This document shows positions 28,175 through 37,107 of a stretch of 54,683 bases of DNA, one piece after another (positions within the stretch are counted from its first letter, which is position 1; every line of letters begins with the position of its first letter). The DNA comes from Robiginitomaculum sp. (GTDB taxonomy: Bacteria > Pseudomonadota > Alphaproteobacteria > Caulobacterales > Maricaulaceae). A program made the translations under genes and the position numbers. The stretch is taken from contig NVXK01000015.1 of the NCBI GenBank assembly GCA_002733905.1, positions 1-54,683 of the forward strand, read 5' to 3'. The notes below the pieces were generated by a model, which ran no database searches, was not told the DNA's origin, and saw only the letters and a program-made list of their open reading frames with translations.

Positions 28175-29305
28175 CTATTGTCCGCGTTTTGTCATTAAAT
28201 AAGTGGCAAAACTCGCCAGCCAATGGGAACCGCTATAATGGGTATCGGTTACGGCTTTTAAACCAGTTTCTTTATGCACCGCCGCCGCTGCATTCAACGA
28301 CGATATACGCGGGTCATTTTCAGGTAATGCATTGGCAATGTTTTCAAGATTCCATGCACGTGATAAATTCACCCCGTCCAAATGCACAAGCTTTCCATCG
28401 GTGGCGTCTTTCACAATACCGGGCGCGAGCCAGTCTGCCACACCATTGGTTGGGAGGTCAGGTAGGAAGGTCGTAAGCCAGCGCGAAAACTCCCGTTGAG
28501 GCAGTACACGGCGCATCAAATCAGCTTCTTGCAAGCAAGGCGAGAGAAAATCTTCGCCGCTTGGCTCATACGCAAGGGGACAGTTTTTGTCGGCCAAATG
28601 GTAATCTTTGGCGCGCGAAACAATCAATGTTTCCATCTCCGCGTCCCCTGCAACACGGGCCCAATCGAGCATAAGCCCAAAGGCAAATGCAGATTGATTG
28701 TGTGTACCAAGGCGAATTGGGTAGGCGAGTTTGGGCATCCATGTTTTGAGACGTTGCGCGATCATTTGCTCCAATGGCTCTAATGTTGCGAGCCATGTTT
28801 TTGCCTGTGGATCATCCCATTCACGCAGTTCTGCGGTCAGCTGTAAAAACCATGCCACACCGTAGGGACGCTCGTATGAACCTCTGTTCGGATTGTCGAA
28901 ATAAGCCATTTCAACAGCAATGTTTTCAGGTGTAAAGCTTTGCGAGAGCTTGGCAATCGCCTGCCCTCGCCACTCTGCATTTGTGTCCCCAACATGTAAC
29001 AGGCGCACAAGAAGCCAATGCCCATGCACGGAAGAATGCCAATCAAAACAGCCATAAAATGCAGGATGTAACTGACTCGGTGTTTTCGCGTCCTCGGCAC
29101 TCGTCATTGTATGCCCGATTTTATTTGGATATTCACGGTGGACACAATCAAGCGCCAGTGTTGAAAAACGACCTGCAAGGTCTGGTGATATTGAAGTAAG
29201 CACCGCACGTTCGCCCTGACTGGCTTCACCTGCGTCCTTAGTTTGCCCACAAGCCGCTAGCGCCAATATAGATGTTAACACTAAACCTAAACGTAAACCT
29301 GACAT
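28175..29305 (-). CDS. DUF2891 lipoprotein
   Basis: A 376-residue lipoprotein: signal ending LALAAC with lipidated Cys19, then an alpha-rich domain recognised as DUF2891 from stretches such as HPAFYGCFDWHSSVHGHW, FDNPNRGSYERPYGVAWFL, GTHNQSAFAFGLML and GVNLSRAW. DUF2891 proteins look like (alpha/alpha) barrel carbohydrate-type enzymes, with conserved His/Asp/Trp clusters, but no activity is established. The ATG at 29303-29305 is used because AAAGGGGA is located before it and a lipobox follows; the upstream extension from 29356 would bury the signal. It lies 57 bases upstream of serS on the same strand. Confidence 0.85.
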   Translation of the reverse strand: MSGLRLGLVLTSILALAACGQTKDAGEASQGERAVLTSISPDLAGRFSTLALDCVHREYPNKIGHTMTSAEDAKTPSQLHPAFYGCFDWHSSVHGHWLLVRLLHVGDTNAEWRGQAIAKLSQSFTPENIAVEMAYFDNPNRGSYERPYGVAWFLQLTAELREWDDPQAKTWLATLEPLEQMIAQRLKTWMPKLAYPIRLGTHNQSAFAFGLMLDWARVAGDAEMETLIVSRAKDYHLADKNCPLAYEPSGEDFLSPCLQEADLMRRVLPQREFSRWLTTFLPDLPTNGVADWLAPGIVKDATDGKLVHLDGVNLSRAWNLENIANALPENDPRISSLNAAAAVHKETGLKAVTDTHYSGSHWLASFATYLMTKRGQ

Positions 29306-29392
29306 ATACTTCCCCTTTGTTTTCTCTAGGGTATGACAAAACGGGAATGGTTTCAAACACGAAAAGAAAGTGGCCGAACCAGAATGAACGAC

Positions 29393-30247
29393 TTACTCAC
29401 TTTTCCTCGCCATTTTTTCTTCGCCACCCTTTTCCTTATCAACAAAACCAAATTTTTTCATTTTTTCAATACCTGGAAGAGGGTAAAGTGTGTAGTCCCC
29501 ACCAGTGATTTTCAGACTATCTGCGCCGAGGGTTTGTAAATCTTCGACTGCGATAATATACATAGCGCTAAAATACTCCATCTGTAGGCCTGACAAATTC
29601 ATATCATCAAGAACAGCGAATATTTCTGGATCTTTACGCTCACGCCCATTTTCGTTATCTTTATAAGCTACACCAATATGGGTCATTTTAGGGATCATAA
29701 GCTTAAGGGGTGTGGGGAACATTTTCTTGTAATGGGATTTACCATCCTTTAGTCCATCCCTTATTTTATCGAGCGTATGTAGGCCTTTAGCGTCCTTAAA
29801 TGCGACATCAAGAGACAGACTGACCGAAAAAATGCCTTTGGTTTGTTCTTTTGTTTTTCCAAAATAACGTTTGTCTTGTATACAAAACTCACCTTTTTTA
29901 TCAAAGAAGGCTATTTTTTTAAAGTCTGTAATTTTCCCATCATCCGCAATCGTGAAAGCCGTTTTCACCCCCTTGTTTCGAAAGAATACGGCGTCAGGCA
30001 GCGGGCCTTCATCTTTCGTTTTTATGGACATAACAGAAGATGTTGTGACAGTGTCCACTATATCGGCGTCCATCCCTTCTAACTTTCGCATCCTTTTTAT
30101 AATTGATTTTACTGGTTTACACTTCACCCCATCATTCAGGTCTTGGCTCAAGTCTTGACTCATGCCTTGTGCATCATCCGCATAGGCAACATAAACAGGC
30201 ATAGATATGGCGGACATGACAACAAGCCCTCGCATGAATTTTGACAT
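29393..30247 (-). CDS. Hypothetical secreted protein
   Basis: A 284-residue protein with a signal peptide (about 1-23, ending VAYA) and no membrane anchor. I do not recognise the family. Two cysteines (around residues 43 and 144) could pair in the periplasm. It is Lys/Asp-rich, with a small SQDL repeat after the signal and a strongly charged C-terminal tail (EKGGEEKMARK). The ATG at 30247 is chosen over a TTG three codons earlier because the AAGGGA site is too near the TTG. It is transcribed with the DUF2891 gene (87-base gap) and divergently from lptM. Confidence 0.65.
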   Translation of the reverse strand: MSKFMRGLVVMSAISMPVYVAYADDAQGMSQDLSQDLNDGVKCKPVKSIIKRMRKLEGMDADIVDTVTTSSVMSIKTKDEGPLPDAVFFRNKGVKTAFTIADDGKITDFKKIAFFDKKGEFCIQDKRYFGKTKEQTKGIFSVSLSLDVAFKDAKGLHTLDKIRDGLKDGKSHYKKMFPTPLKLMIPKMTHIGVAYKDNENGRERKDPEIFAVLDDMNLSGLQMEYFSAMYIIAVEDLQTLGADSLKITGGDYTLYPLPGIEKMKKFGFVDKEKGGEEKMARKSE

Positions 30248-30390
30248 AGATAGCAAATCCCTTATTTGTATAGCTTGAGTGAAGTAGCGCGCCTGAGAAC
30301 ACCAATGAAATTTTGGTAAATGAACAACTTGTCATTTAAGCGCATATTTTACGCTCGACGTAGCGTGTATTTAGCCCTATAGAAAAGTTT

Positions 30391-30585
30391 ATGAAAAAAC
30401 GAAATGTACATTCGCGCACTGCACACTTAATCGCACTGACCCTCGTCAGTTCGGTTGTACTGAGTGCATGTGGCATTCGTGGAAGTTTAAAAACACCGCC
30501 ACCTCTTTGGGGCGATAAAACCAAACAGAGTCCACAAACAGATGCCCCTCAATCCGATGAGAAAAAAAGCGAAGATAAACGATAG
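30391..30585 (+). CDS. lptM: LptM-like small lipoprotein
   Basis: A 64-residue lipoprotein with signal 1-26 ending VVLSAC (Cys27) followed by GIRGSLKTPPPLWGD. The CGxRGxLxxPP pattern is the YifL/LptM family, which helps mature the LptD outer-membrane LPS translocon. The chain then continues as a short charged disordered tail. It directly precedes lysA, a placement seen in many proteobacteria. The ribosome site is weak. The annotation rests on the motif and context because the protein is so short. Confidence 0.85.
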   Translation: MKKRNVHSRTAHLIALTLVSSVVLSACGIRGSLKTPPPLWGDKTKQSPQTDAPQSDEKKSEDKR

Positions 30586-30667
30586 AGCAATGGCTAGTGA
30601 AGGCTAGGTATTGCTCGTACCAACCTCACCCCAACATTCTATATTTATACACGATATCGGCAAAACT

Positions 30668-31933
30668 ATGCGACATTTCAATTACCAAAACGGCCAAATG
30701 ATGGCTGAAAATGTATCTCTCGAAACAATTGCAAACGAGGTTGGTACGCCAGCCTATGTTTACTCTGCGGCAACGCTTACACGACATTATCAAGTTTTTG
30801 AGGCCGCCATTAGCAAGATGGACGCGCTGATTGCCTATTCCGTGAAAGCCAACTCTAATTTAGCCGTTCTCGCCCTACTCGCCAAGCTAGGTTCAGGTGC
30901 AGATGTTGTCAGCGGCGGCGAACTTAAGCGCGCCCTCCTTGTCGGTATTCCTGCCAATAAAATTGTATTCTCTGGCGTTGGTAAAACTGTGGATGAAATG
31001 AGAGATGCCCTTACCGCAGATATCCTTCAGTTTAACGTGGAATCTCTTCCAGAGCTTCACGCCCTGAACGCATGTGCGAAAGAGCTAAGCATGACGGCCC
31101 GCATCGCCTTTCGTATTAACCCTGATGTCAGCGCAGGTGGTCACGAAAAAATCACAACAGGGAAAGCTGAAAATAAATTCGGTATAAACATTGACCAAGC
31201 AGAAGCCGCCTACGCGGAAGCCGCAAACTTAGACCATATTGAGATTACAGGGATTGATATGCATATCGGTTCTCAAATCGACACGCTTGCTCCGTTTAAA
31301 ACCGCACTTCTTAAAGGTATTGAGCTGATCAAAACACTTCGCGCGCAAGGCCACAATATTCGCACTTTTGATTTCGGTGGTGGTTTAGGTATTCCTTATA
31401 GTGAAAATGAGAACACCCCCCCTTTGCCAGAGCTTTACGGTGAAATGATCAGCAAAGCGACACAAGGCCTTGATGTTAAAATGATTTTTGAACCGGGGCG
31501 CATGATTGCAGGCAATGCAGGTATACTTTTGACCAAGACAATTTATGTCAAAAAAGGGAGTGTGCGTAATTTCATAATCTTAGACGCAGCCATGAATGAC
31601 CTTATTCGCCCTGCGCTTTATGACGCCCATCATAATATCGAACCTGTGAAATTTTCTAACAATGGCGCCCCTACACAAATTTATGACATTGTGGGCCCTG
31701 TATGTGAGACAGGTGATACATTTGCCAAGCAACGCGAATTGCCAGAAATTGAAGCAGGTGACCTGATTACGATCCATTCCGCAGGTGCATATGGGGCTGT
31801 GCAAGCAGGCCAATACAATACGCGCCCTCTTATACCTGAAGTTCTTGTGAGTGGTGATAAATACGAAATCATCCGTGCGCGTCCAACTGTCGAAGACATC
31901 CTTAAGACAGAACATATTCCAGATTGGGTCTAG
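30668..31933 (+). CDS. lysA: Diaminopimelate decarboxylase
   Basis: A PLP enzyme that converts meso-diaminopimelate to L-lysine, the last step of lysine synthesis. The 421-residue protein starts MRHFNYQNGQMMAENVSLE, has the PLP lysine Lys60 in AYSVKANSN, the GADVVSGGEL segment, GGGLGIPY for phosphate binding, EPGRMIAGNAG, and the Cys/Asp pair in GPVCETGDTFA. The ATG at 30668 matches the family start; the frame is open 19 codons upstream without a family match or ribosome site. It converges on tatC with a 7-base gap. Confidence 0.95.
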   Translation: MRHFNYQNGQMMAENVSLETIANEVGTPAYVYSAATLTRHYQVFEAAISKMDALIAYSVKANSNLAVLALLAKLGSGADVVSGGELKRALLVGIPANKIVFSGVGKTVDEMRDALTADILQFNVESLPELHALNACAKELSMTARIAFRINPDVSAGGHEKITTGKAENKFGINIDQAEAAYAEAANLDHIEITGIDMHIGSQIDTLAPFKTALLKGIELIKTLRAQGHNIRTFDFGGGLGIPYSENENTPPLPELYGEMISKATQGLDVKMIFEPGRMIAGNAGILLTKTIYVKKGSVRNFIILDAAMNDLIRPALYDAHHNIEPVKFSNNGAPTQIYDIVGPVCETGDTFAKQRELPEIEAGDLITIHSAGAYGAVQAGQYNTRPLIPEVLVSGDKYEIIRARPTVEDILKTEHIPDWV

Positions 31934-31940
31934 AAGCGGA

Positions 31941-32840
31941 TTAAGAAGAAGCGTCACTCTCAGTGTTTTTTGGCTCAGTGTTTTTTGGCTCAGTGTTTTT
32001 TGACTCTGAATTTTCTGTTTCTGTATTTTCTGGGCGTTTCTTTTCTATCAGCCGCACACTAATAATCGAAATTTCATACAGAAAATACACACATCCCCCG
32101 AGGATGATTTGTGAAATTGGATCAGGAGGCGTCGCGATTGCGGCAAAGAAGAAAATGCCGACAAGTGCGTATTTACGGCCTTTTTTCAACCCCTGTGAAC
32201 TTACAACACCAATCCGTCCCAAAAGACTTAAGATAACAGGCAATTGGAACGCCAAACCAAAGGCGACGAAAAGCGTCATAGCGAGACTTAGGTATTCGCT
32301 AACCTTAGGCAGAAGTGTAATACTCGCCCCCGTACTCATTTCTTGTTGTTGGCGAAGGCCGAACTCAAGTACATAGGGGAGTATTTGCAAGAACACCATG
32401 CTCGCGCCAACCAAAAACAAAGCAGGTGATAATATGAGATAAGGCAAGAAAGCACCCTTCTCATTTTTATAAAGCCCGGGCGCAACAAAACGATAAATTT
32501 GGAACGCAATAATTGGGAAGGCAAGAATAAGACCGCCAAAGAGCGCGAGTTTAAGTTTTACAAAGAAGAACTCTAGCACCTGCGTGTAAATCAAATCACC
32601 CTCCAAAGGGTCTTTCCCTTCGGCCACCATGCTCGCACTTACTTTGCTAACAGCGTGCTCAAATGGCAAAACAAGAAAATCAAAAATCGGACGTACAAAA
32701 AACAGACAAATCGTGAAGCCAATAATGATGGCCAGAATAGAATAAATTAACCGCGTACGTAATTCTTTCAAATGCTCAAGCAATGGGGCACGACTATCTT
32801 CGACCCCATCGGGCGTATCATCTTCAAGACTATCACTCAT
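31941..32840 (-). CDS. tatC: Sec-independent protein translocase subunit TatC
   Basis: The core six-helix receptor of the twin-arginine pathway, which recognises RR signal peptides with TatB and exports folded proteins. The 299-residue protein shows the N-terminal signature LLEHLKELRTRL with the conserved Glu, the periplasmic FFVKLKLALFGG region, and the PLYKNEKGAFLPY-like loop (as PGLYKNEKGAFLPY). The start ATG overlaps the tatB stop by 8 bases and has a strong AAGGAGG site. The C-terminus has an unusual repeat tail (KNTEP units) beyond the last helix. Confidence 0.96.
   Translation of the reverse strand: MSDSLEDDTPDGVEDSRAPLLEHLKELRTRLIYSILAIIIGFTICLFFVRPIFDFLVLPFEHAVSKVSASMVAEGKDPLEGDLIYTQVLEFFFVKLKLALFGGLILAFPIIAFQIYRFVAPGLYKNEKGAFLPYLILSPALFLVGASMVFLQILPYVLEFGLRQQQEMSTGASITLLPKVSEYLSLAMTLFVAFGLAFQLPVILSLLGRIGVVSSQGLKKGRKYALVGIFFFAAIATPPDPISQIILGGCVYFLYEISIISVRLIEKKRPENTETENSESKNTEPKNTEPKNTESDASS
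31961..32005 (-). repeat. 15-bp minisatellite at the tatC 3' end
   Basis: Three consecutive units of CAGTGTTTTTTGGCT (the third with one change) encode the KNTEP/KNTES repeats of the TatC tail. The first two are identical. The preceding region continues with related Glu/Thr/Asn codons, so the tail looks built by slippage. Confidence 0.9.
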
Positions 32841-33189
32841 CGCTCGCCTCCTTATCAGAAGGTTTTGTTGAATCATTTTCGGTATTTAGTTCGACACCCT
32901 CGCGTAAATCTCTATCAAGGGCGCGCATGTCTTCTTCGAAAGCTTCGTCGGAAAGGTTAGATAATTGCCCCATGGATTTTAGCTCGTCTATTTCACGGCG
33001 CAGCTCTTTCAACTCATCATCATCAGCAATTTGAGAAAATGCATCTTTGAATTCCTGTCCAAGCATTTTGATTTTTCCCATCCACTGCCCCGCCTTTCGC
33101 ATCATAACGGGCAAGTCTTTCGGCCCGACAACAACAAGCGCCAGTACAGCAATTAGGAGCATTTCTGCAAAACCGATTTGTGGGATCAT
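32833..33189 (-). CDS. tatB: Sec-independent protein translocase subunit TatB
   Basis: A single-pass membrane partner of TatC. The 118-residue protein has the transmembrane helix (about 6-22, GFAEMLLIAVLALVVVGPKDLP) with the typical Glu8 and the GPKDLP hinge, followed by an amphipathic helix and a charged coil to the end. It overlaps tatC by eight bases and follows tatA with a 14-base gap, the standard tatABC order. Confidence 0.94.
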   Translation of the reverse strand: MIPQIGFAEMLLIAVLALVVVGPKDLPVMMRKAGQWMGKIKMLGQEFKDAFSQIADDDELKELRREIDELKSMGQLSNLSDEAFEEDMRALDRDLREGVELNTENDSTKPSDKEASDE

Positions 33190-33203
33190 GGCCGAAGCCT
33201 CTT

Positions 33204-33413
33204 TTATTTCTTTTTGTCGGATTTGGGCGGCGTTACATCAATTGCTTCGTCTGCAGCTTTTGCATCTGCGTCTGGGTCTTCTTTCAGACCTTTTTTAAAG
33301 CTTGTAATTCCTTTGGCGACATCACCCATAATTGCAGATATTTTACCGCGACCACCAAATACAAGCAAAGCAAGTACGGCAACAATAACAAGTTGAATAG
33401 GACTAGCGAACAT
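33204..33413 (-). CDS. tatA: Sec-independent protein translocase subunit TatA
   Basis: TatA oligomers form the size-adjustable translocation patch. The 69-residue protein has the short transmembrane helix ([18 protein letters not shown]), the FGxGK hinge as FGGRGKI, and the amphipathic helix [20 protein letters not shown] ending in an acidic/Lys tail. The ATG at 33413 is preceded by GGAG at six bases. It is the promoter-proximal gene of tatABC. Confidence 0.95.
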   Translation of the reverse strand: MFASPIQLVIVAVLALLVFGGRGKISAIMGDVAKGITSFKKGLKEDPDADAKAADEAIDVTPPKSDKKK

Positions 33414-33524
33414 AAATATCTCCAATTGGGACAAAAAGGCGTCCCTAGCTTCTCTTACGCTGTTGTCGATTAATCATCAAGTGATTGTCGACATAGTTTG
33501 GTCTTCCCCTGTTTAGTCTTGCCC

Positions 33525-34289
33525 CTAATCGTCCAAATCAGGTGTTTTGTCGTCGGCCATAAAATCCAACACAAATTCTGTATCATCATCATCTTCGATT
33601 GGGTCTTCATCAATCGCCATTGAAATCATAGGGATTGGCACTTCGAAATCTTTCGGTAAGCGGGAGTCAAGAAGCCCAGCCGCTTTCAAATCCTCACGCC
33701 CCGGTAAATCTGTAAGCTGTTCGAGGTTGAAATGGGCCAAGAAATCCTCGGTCGTACCGTAAGTAACAGGCCGCCCTGGTGTACGACGGCGACCACGCAA
33801 GCGCACCCACCCAAGTTCCATCAACACGTCCAAAGTACCGCCAGATACGGCGACACCGCGAATATCTTCGACTTCGGGGCGCGTCACAGGTTGATGATAA
33901 GCTATGATTGCCAAAGTTTCGAGCGCGGCCTTGGAAAGCTTACGCGGGCTTTCTTTTATATCCATAAGGTGCGGCTCTAAATCAGGCGCAGTTTGAAAGC
34001 GCCAACGTTCCGCGACACGCACGAGATTAACGCCACGCCCTGCATAATTATGGGCCAATTGCGCGATCAGCACGCCGACATCGCAGCCGTCTGGCATACG
34101 CTCGCGCAGTGTTTCCACATCAATTGGTTCTACAGCCGCGAATAATAACGCCTCGAGCAAACGTAAATCATTTTCAACATGTGCCGCACCTGTGCGTGTA
34201 TCAAGGCGTTCATTAAGTTCCACAACATTTTTTTCAATACCTGCTGCGGCTATTTCGACGCGCGGAGCGGTTTTTGGGCTATCGCTCAT
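33525..34289 (-). CDS. scpB: Segregation and condensation protein ScpB
   Basis: A kleisin-associated winged-helix protein that works with ScpA and SMC in chromosome condensation. The 254-residue protein shows the core LLEALLFAAVEPIDVETL, AALETLAIIAYHQPVTRPEVEDIRG and GRPVTYGTTEDFLAHF segments. N- and C-terminal extensions are acidic and disordered, the latter with DEDPIEDDDDTEF. The start overlaps the scpA stop by four bases (ATGA), so the two are translationally coupled. Confidence 0.95.
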   Translation of the reverse strand: MSDSPKTAPRVEIAAAGIEKNVVELNERLDTRTGAAHVENDLRLLEALLFAAVEPIDVETLRERMPDGCDVGVLIAQLAHNYAGRGVNLVRVAERWRFQTAPDLEPHLMDIKESPRKLSKAALETLAIIAYHQPVTRPEVEDIRGVAVSGGTLDVLMELGWVRLRGRRRTPGRPVTYGTTEDFLAHFNLEQLTDLPGREDLKAAGLLDSRLPKDFEVPIPMISMAIDEDPIEDDDDTEFVLDFMADDKTPDLDD

Positions 34290-35152
34290 GATTTATTCTC
34301 CAGTTGTTTTGTTTCTGGCTCAAGTGTGAATTCTTTTGGTTTTTGTAATATACCACGTAGGAATATAGGTGCATATGCACCGTCTTGGCGTATTTCAATT
34401 TTGCCCTCTTTTGCCAATTCCAACCCTGCGAGTAATGAACTTGCCCGAATGGATTTCGTCGGCAATGGCTTGGCGAAATCTTCTGATTTTGGCAACATAT
34501 CCTCCCATGACATCCACTCGCCTTGACCGCCGATCATGCTCAGATTCATAGCGCGAGCCAAGCGGTTACGCGCTTCATCCAATGCCAAAACAAGAGGTTT
34601 AGGGAGTTTATGCTTACGCATTACGGCTTGGGAGCGAATTTCGCCGTAAGCTTTTATCATGTCAAATAATTCAGCTTGATAAAGCGGCGTCGTACGAGAG
34701 CGCAAACCTTCTGGTGCCCCCCGTACAAAAACCTCTTGCCCGACTTTGGCGAGTTTATAAAAAGCTTGCGACGCTGTACGCATGGCTTCGAGACGTTGGA
34801 GCCTAAATGCCAAATGGGACGCGAGTTCCTCGACCTCTATTTCGCCTTCATCCCCGTCCATTTTTGGCAAAATCAAGCGCGACTTTAAATAGGCAAGCCA
34901 TGAAGCCATAACAAGGTAATCTGCCGCCAATTCAATACGTAAGTTTTTCGCGGCTTTGATAAAGGCGATATATTGTTCAGCCAATGCAAGAATAGAAATC
35001 TGTGCCAGATCAACCTTTTGCATGCGCGCAAGTTCGAGCAGCAAATGCAAAGGCCCTTCATAGCCATCAATATCAAGGATAAGCGCCTGTCCTTCTTCGT
35101 CCGCATCATCTGCGGCTTCAAATTCCAGTTCACTTTGAAAATCATCACTCAT
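34286..35152 (-). CDS. scpA: Segregation and condensation protein ScpA
   Basis: The kleisin subunit of the bacterial SMC complex. The 288-residue protein has the N-terminal motif GYEGPLHLLLELARMQKVDLAQI, then LAADYLVMASWLAYLKSRLILP, a coiled-coil middle and the C-terminal winged-helix part. The ATG at 35152 is preferred to the TTG six codons upstream, which overlaps the nagZ 3' end. An acidic N-terminal extension of about 25 residues precedes the core. It lies between nagZ and scpB in a coupled unit. Confidence 0.95.
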   Translation of the reverse strand: MSDDFQSELEFEAADDADEEGQALILDIDGYEGPLHLLLELARMQKVDLAQISILALAEQYIAFIKAAKNLRIELAADYLVMASWLAYLKSRLILPKMDGDEGEIEVEELASHLAFRLQRLEAMRTASQAFYKLAKVGQEVFVRGAPEGLRSRTTPLYQAELFDMIKAYGEIRSQAVMRKHKLPKPLVLALDEARNRLARAMNLSMIGGQGEWMSWEDMLPKSEDFAKPLPTKSIRASSLLAGLELAKEGKIEIRQDGAYAPIFLRGILQKPKEFTLEPETKQLENKS

Positions 35153-35162
35153 TATCTGCGTC

Positions 35163-36197
35163 TCACGCAATATTTTTGTTGGCTGAATTTTCTAACATCA
35201 TCATCAAATTTTCGTATTCAATCAATGCGGCTTGTTTATCAAATGCCTCCACAGGATCACTAATAAGTTCAGCGATTTTTGCGCGACGCAAACTTTTTTC
35301 CCTTAACGGCTTCAGCCCTTTCGCGACCTTTACCATTGATGGCATATGACCACTACATTGCAATGCCACGTCACAGCCAGCCGCAAGGGTTTGCTCTGTT
35401 AATTGCGTCAAATCCCCCTTCAGCGCTTTCATGTCCAGATCATCCCCCATGACAAGACCATCAAATGCCAATTCTTCCCGAATAATGGTTTTCATGGCGT
35501 ATTTTGAAACGGTCACAACGGCAGAATCAACAGCGCTTAAGACCACATGGGCGGTCATCGCCATTGGCGCGTGTGTAAACGCTTTGAACGGTAAAAAATC
35601 ACTTTTTCTGAGGACGTCCAAGCTCTCTGTAATAACAGGGAGTTCTTTATGGCTATCAACCGTTGCACGACCATGCCCAGGCAAATGTTTGATGACAGGC
35701 GCAACGCCACCTGCGGTAAGCCCAGCCATACACGCATGGCCAAGCTTGATAATGACATCTGCATTCCGACAAAATGCACGGTCAGAAATAATTGGGTCTG
35801 CTCCGTCAATAGGTATATCTAACAGAGGTGCACAATTGGCGGTCACGCCAAGGCTTCTCAGTTCTTCCGCAATTAAACGATAGTTTAGCCATGTTGCCCG
35901 CATAGCTGCACGCGGATTAATTTTGTACAATTCACCAAACTGGCTTGCGGGTGGGGCTTTGCGCCAATGGGGCGGTTTGAACCGTTGAACACGCCCCCCT
36001 TCTTGATCAACGAAAATAAGTGCGTCACGCCCCACACTTTCGCGCAAATCAACACACAATTTCCGTACTTGGTCGGGGGTTTCAATATTACGCCCAAATA
36101 AAATAAATGCCCAAGGGTTACAATCGCGAAAGAACGCAAATTCACCTGCACTTAACTCTGGCCCTGAACATCCCAATATAGCCGCATTCATTGTCAT
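35163..36197 (-). CDS. nagZ: Beta-N-acetylhexosaminidase NagZ (GH3)
   Basis: Cytoplasmic GH3 enzyme that removes GlcNAc from anhydromuropeptides during cell-wall recycling. The 344-residue protein has the GH3 NagZ loop KHLPGHG (170-176) with the catalytic dyad residues Asp181 and His183 in DSH, and the nucleophile region MGDDLDM (250-256, one of Asp252/Asp253). The VDQEGGRVQR motif at 63-72 is present. No signal peptide is seen. It precedes scpA by 10 bases and follows the SPOR gene by 21, the usual order in the class. Two start codons (MTM, MNA) are equally possible. Confidence 0.94.
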   Translation of the reverse strand: MTMNAAILGCSGPELSAGEFAFFRDCNPWAFILFGRNIETPDQVRKLCVDLRESVGRDALIFVDQEGGRVQRFKPPHWRKAPPASQFGELYKINPRAAMRATWLNYRLIAEELRSLGVTANCAPLLDIPIDGADPIISDRAFCRNADVIIKLGHACMAGLTAGGVAPVIKHLPGHGRATVDSHKELPVITESLDVLRKSDFLPFKAFTHAPMAMTAHVVLSAVDSAVVTVSKYAMKTIIREELAFDGLVMGDDLDMKALKGDLTQLTEQTLAAGCDVALQCSGHMPSMVKVAKGLKPLREKSLRRAKIAELISDPVEAFDKQAALIEYENLMMMLENSANKNIA

Positions 36198-36218
36198 AAT
36201 CTCGGAACAACCTTCACA

Positions 36219-36950
36219 CTATTTTTTGGTAACAATACAGTCTTGCTTACGGGCTTTCATACGAGAGCATAAGGCTGTTGCGGCTTCTTTATTTGCCAGA
36301 CCACTTACGCGGAGACGATAATAAATCCCCTTTGCACCAAGGTCGACACGTTTAATATCGGCACTATGTTGCGATGTAAGAACGCCGTTCAAATTGTTAC
36401 CAAGCCTTGACCAAAGTGTATTCGCCTCAAGATGAGAGCGCAACGAGGCCACTTGCACAACATAATCCCCAGACGGTTTATGCACGGCTGGTTTTTTTAC
36501 GGCTGGCTTAGGCTGAAACTTTGGCTTTGTCTTTGCAGGTACCCACGTAACAGGCTCTTTGATAACGACATTTGCCGTTGGCGGTTCGACTGCCTGTGGT
36601 TTTGGCAAAGGTTGTTCAGCTGTCGGCAGAGTATGTACGGTTTCTTCTTTCAAAGTTCCGTTTTGTTTTTGATAAATTTCTTTATCCTGATTTGGGGTTT
36701 GTGAACCACCTACATCGAGTGGCACTTCTTTATAGGGGGAATTATCAGCAAGAATACGTGGGGTTTGATCACGGTCACGTGTGCCAGACGAAAACAGACG
36801 CATAATAATAAAAGCCATTACGCACAGGAATACAAACACGCCAATAAGCTTCATCATGCCGCGACGTGATGATTGCTGACGTACATCAAACGGTTCTAAT
36901 ATCTCGCTATCTCCTTTCGGTAGATAGGCATCTTGTGGTTCATTTTCCAT
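36219..36950 (-). CDS. SPOR-domain membrane protein
   Basis: A 243-residue bitopic protein: cytoplasmic head, transmembrane helix at about 31-52 (MKLIGVFVFLCVMAFIIMRLF), a long Pro/Lys-rich periplasmic linker and a C-terminal SPOR domain (about 165-243, GDYVVQVASLRSHLEANTLW to DCIVTKK) that binds denuded septal peptidoglycan. The two Cys near the end may pair. ATG at 36950 has AAGGA at six bases; a TTG two codons earlier is less likely. It is placed immediately before nagZ, as in other alphaproteobacteria, where it belongs to the division or envelope gene cluster. Confidence 0.9.
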   Translation of the reverse strand: MENEPQDAYLPKGDSEILEPFDVRQQSSRRGMMKLIGVFVFLCVMAFIIMRLFSSGTRDRDQTPRILADNSPYKEVPLDVGGSQTPNQDKEIYQKQNGTLKEETVHTLPTAEQPLPKPQAVEPPTANVVIKEPVTWVPAKTKPKFQPKPAVKKPAVHKPSGDYVVQVASLRSHLEANTLWSRLGNNLNGVLTSQHSADIKRVDLGAKGIYYRLRVSGLANKEAATALCSRMKARKQDCIVTKK

Positions 36951-37107
36951 TTTCAATCCTTACGACATTCAAAAATTCACCCAATACAATGCGAATCGCT
37001 AGGCGTATACTTACAACTATACCAATACTGCGTGGTTTTCCTAATAGGTACGCAGAAATACACCCCCATTATGGCAAGTTTATGGTTAGGAAGCCGTTAA
37101 GACCCGT

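Noticed and set aside
33450-33490. Imperfect inverted repeat TGTCGA...TCGACA between tatA and scpB
   Set aside because: The stem has a bulge and no T-tract follows on the minus strand; I cannot separate it from chance.
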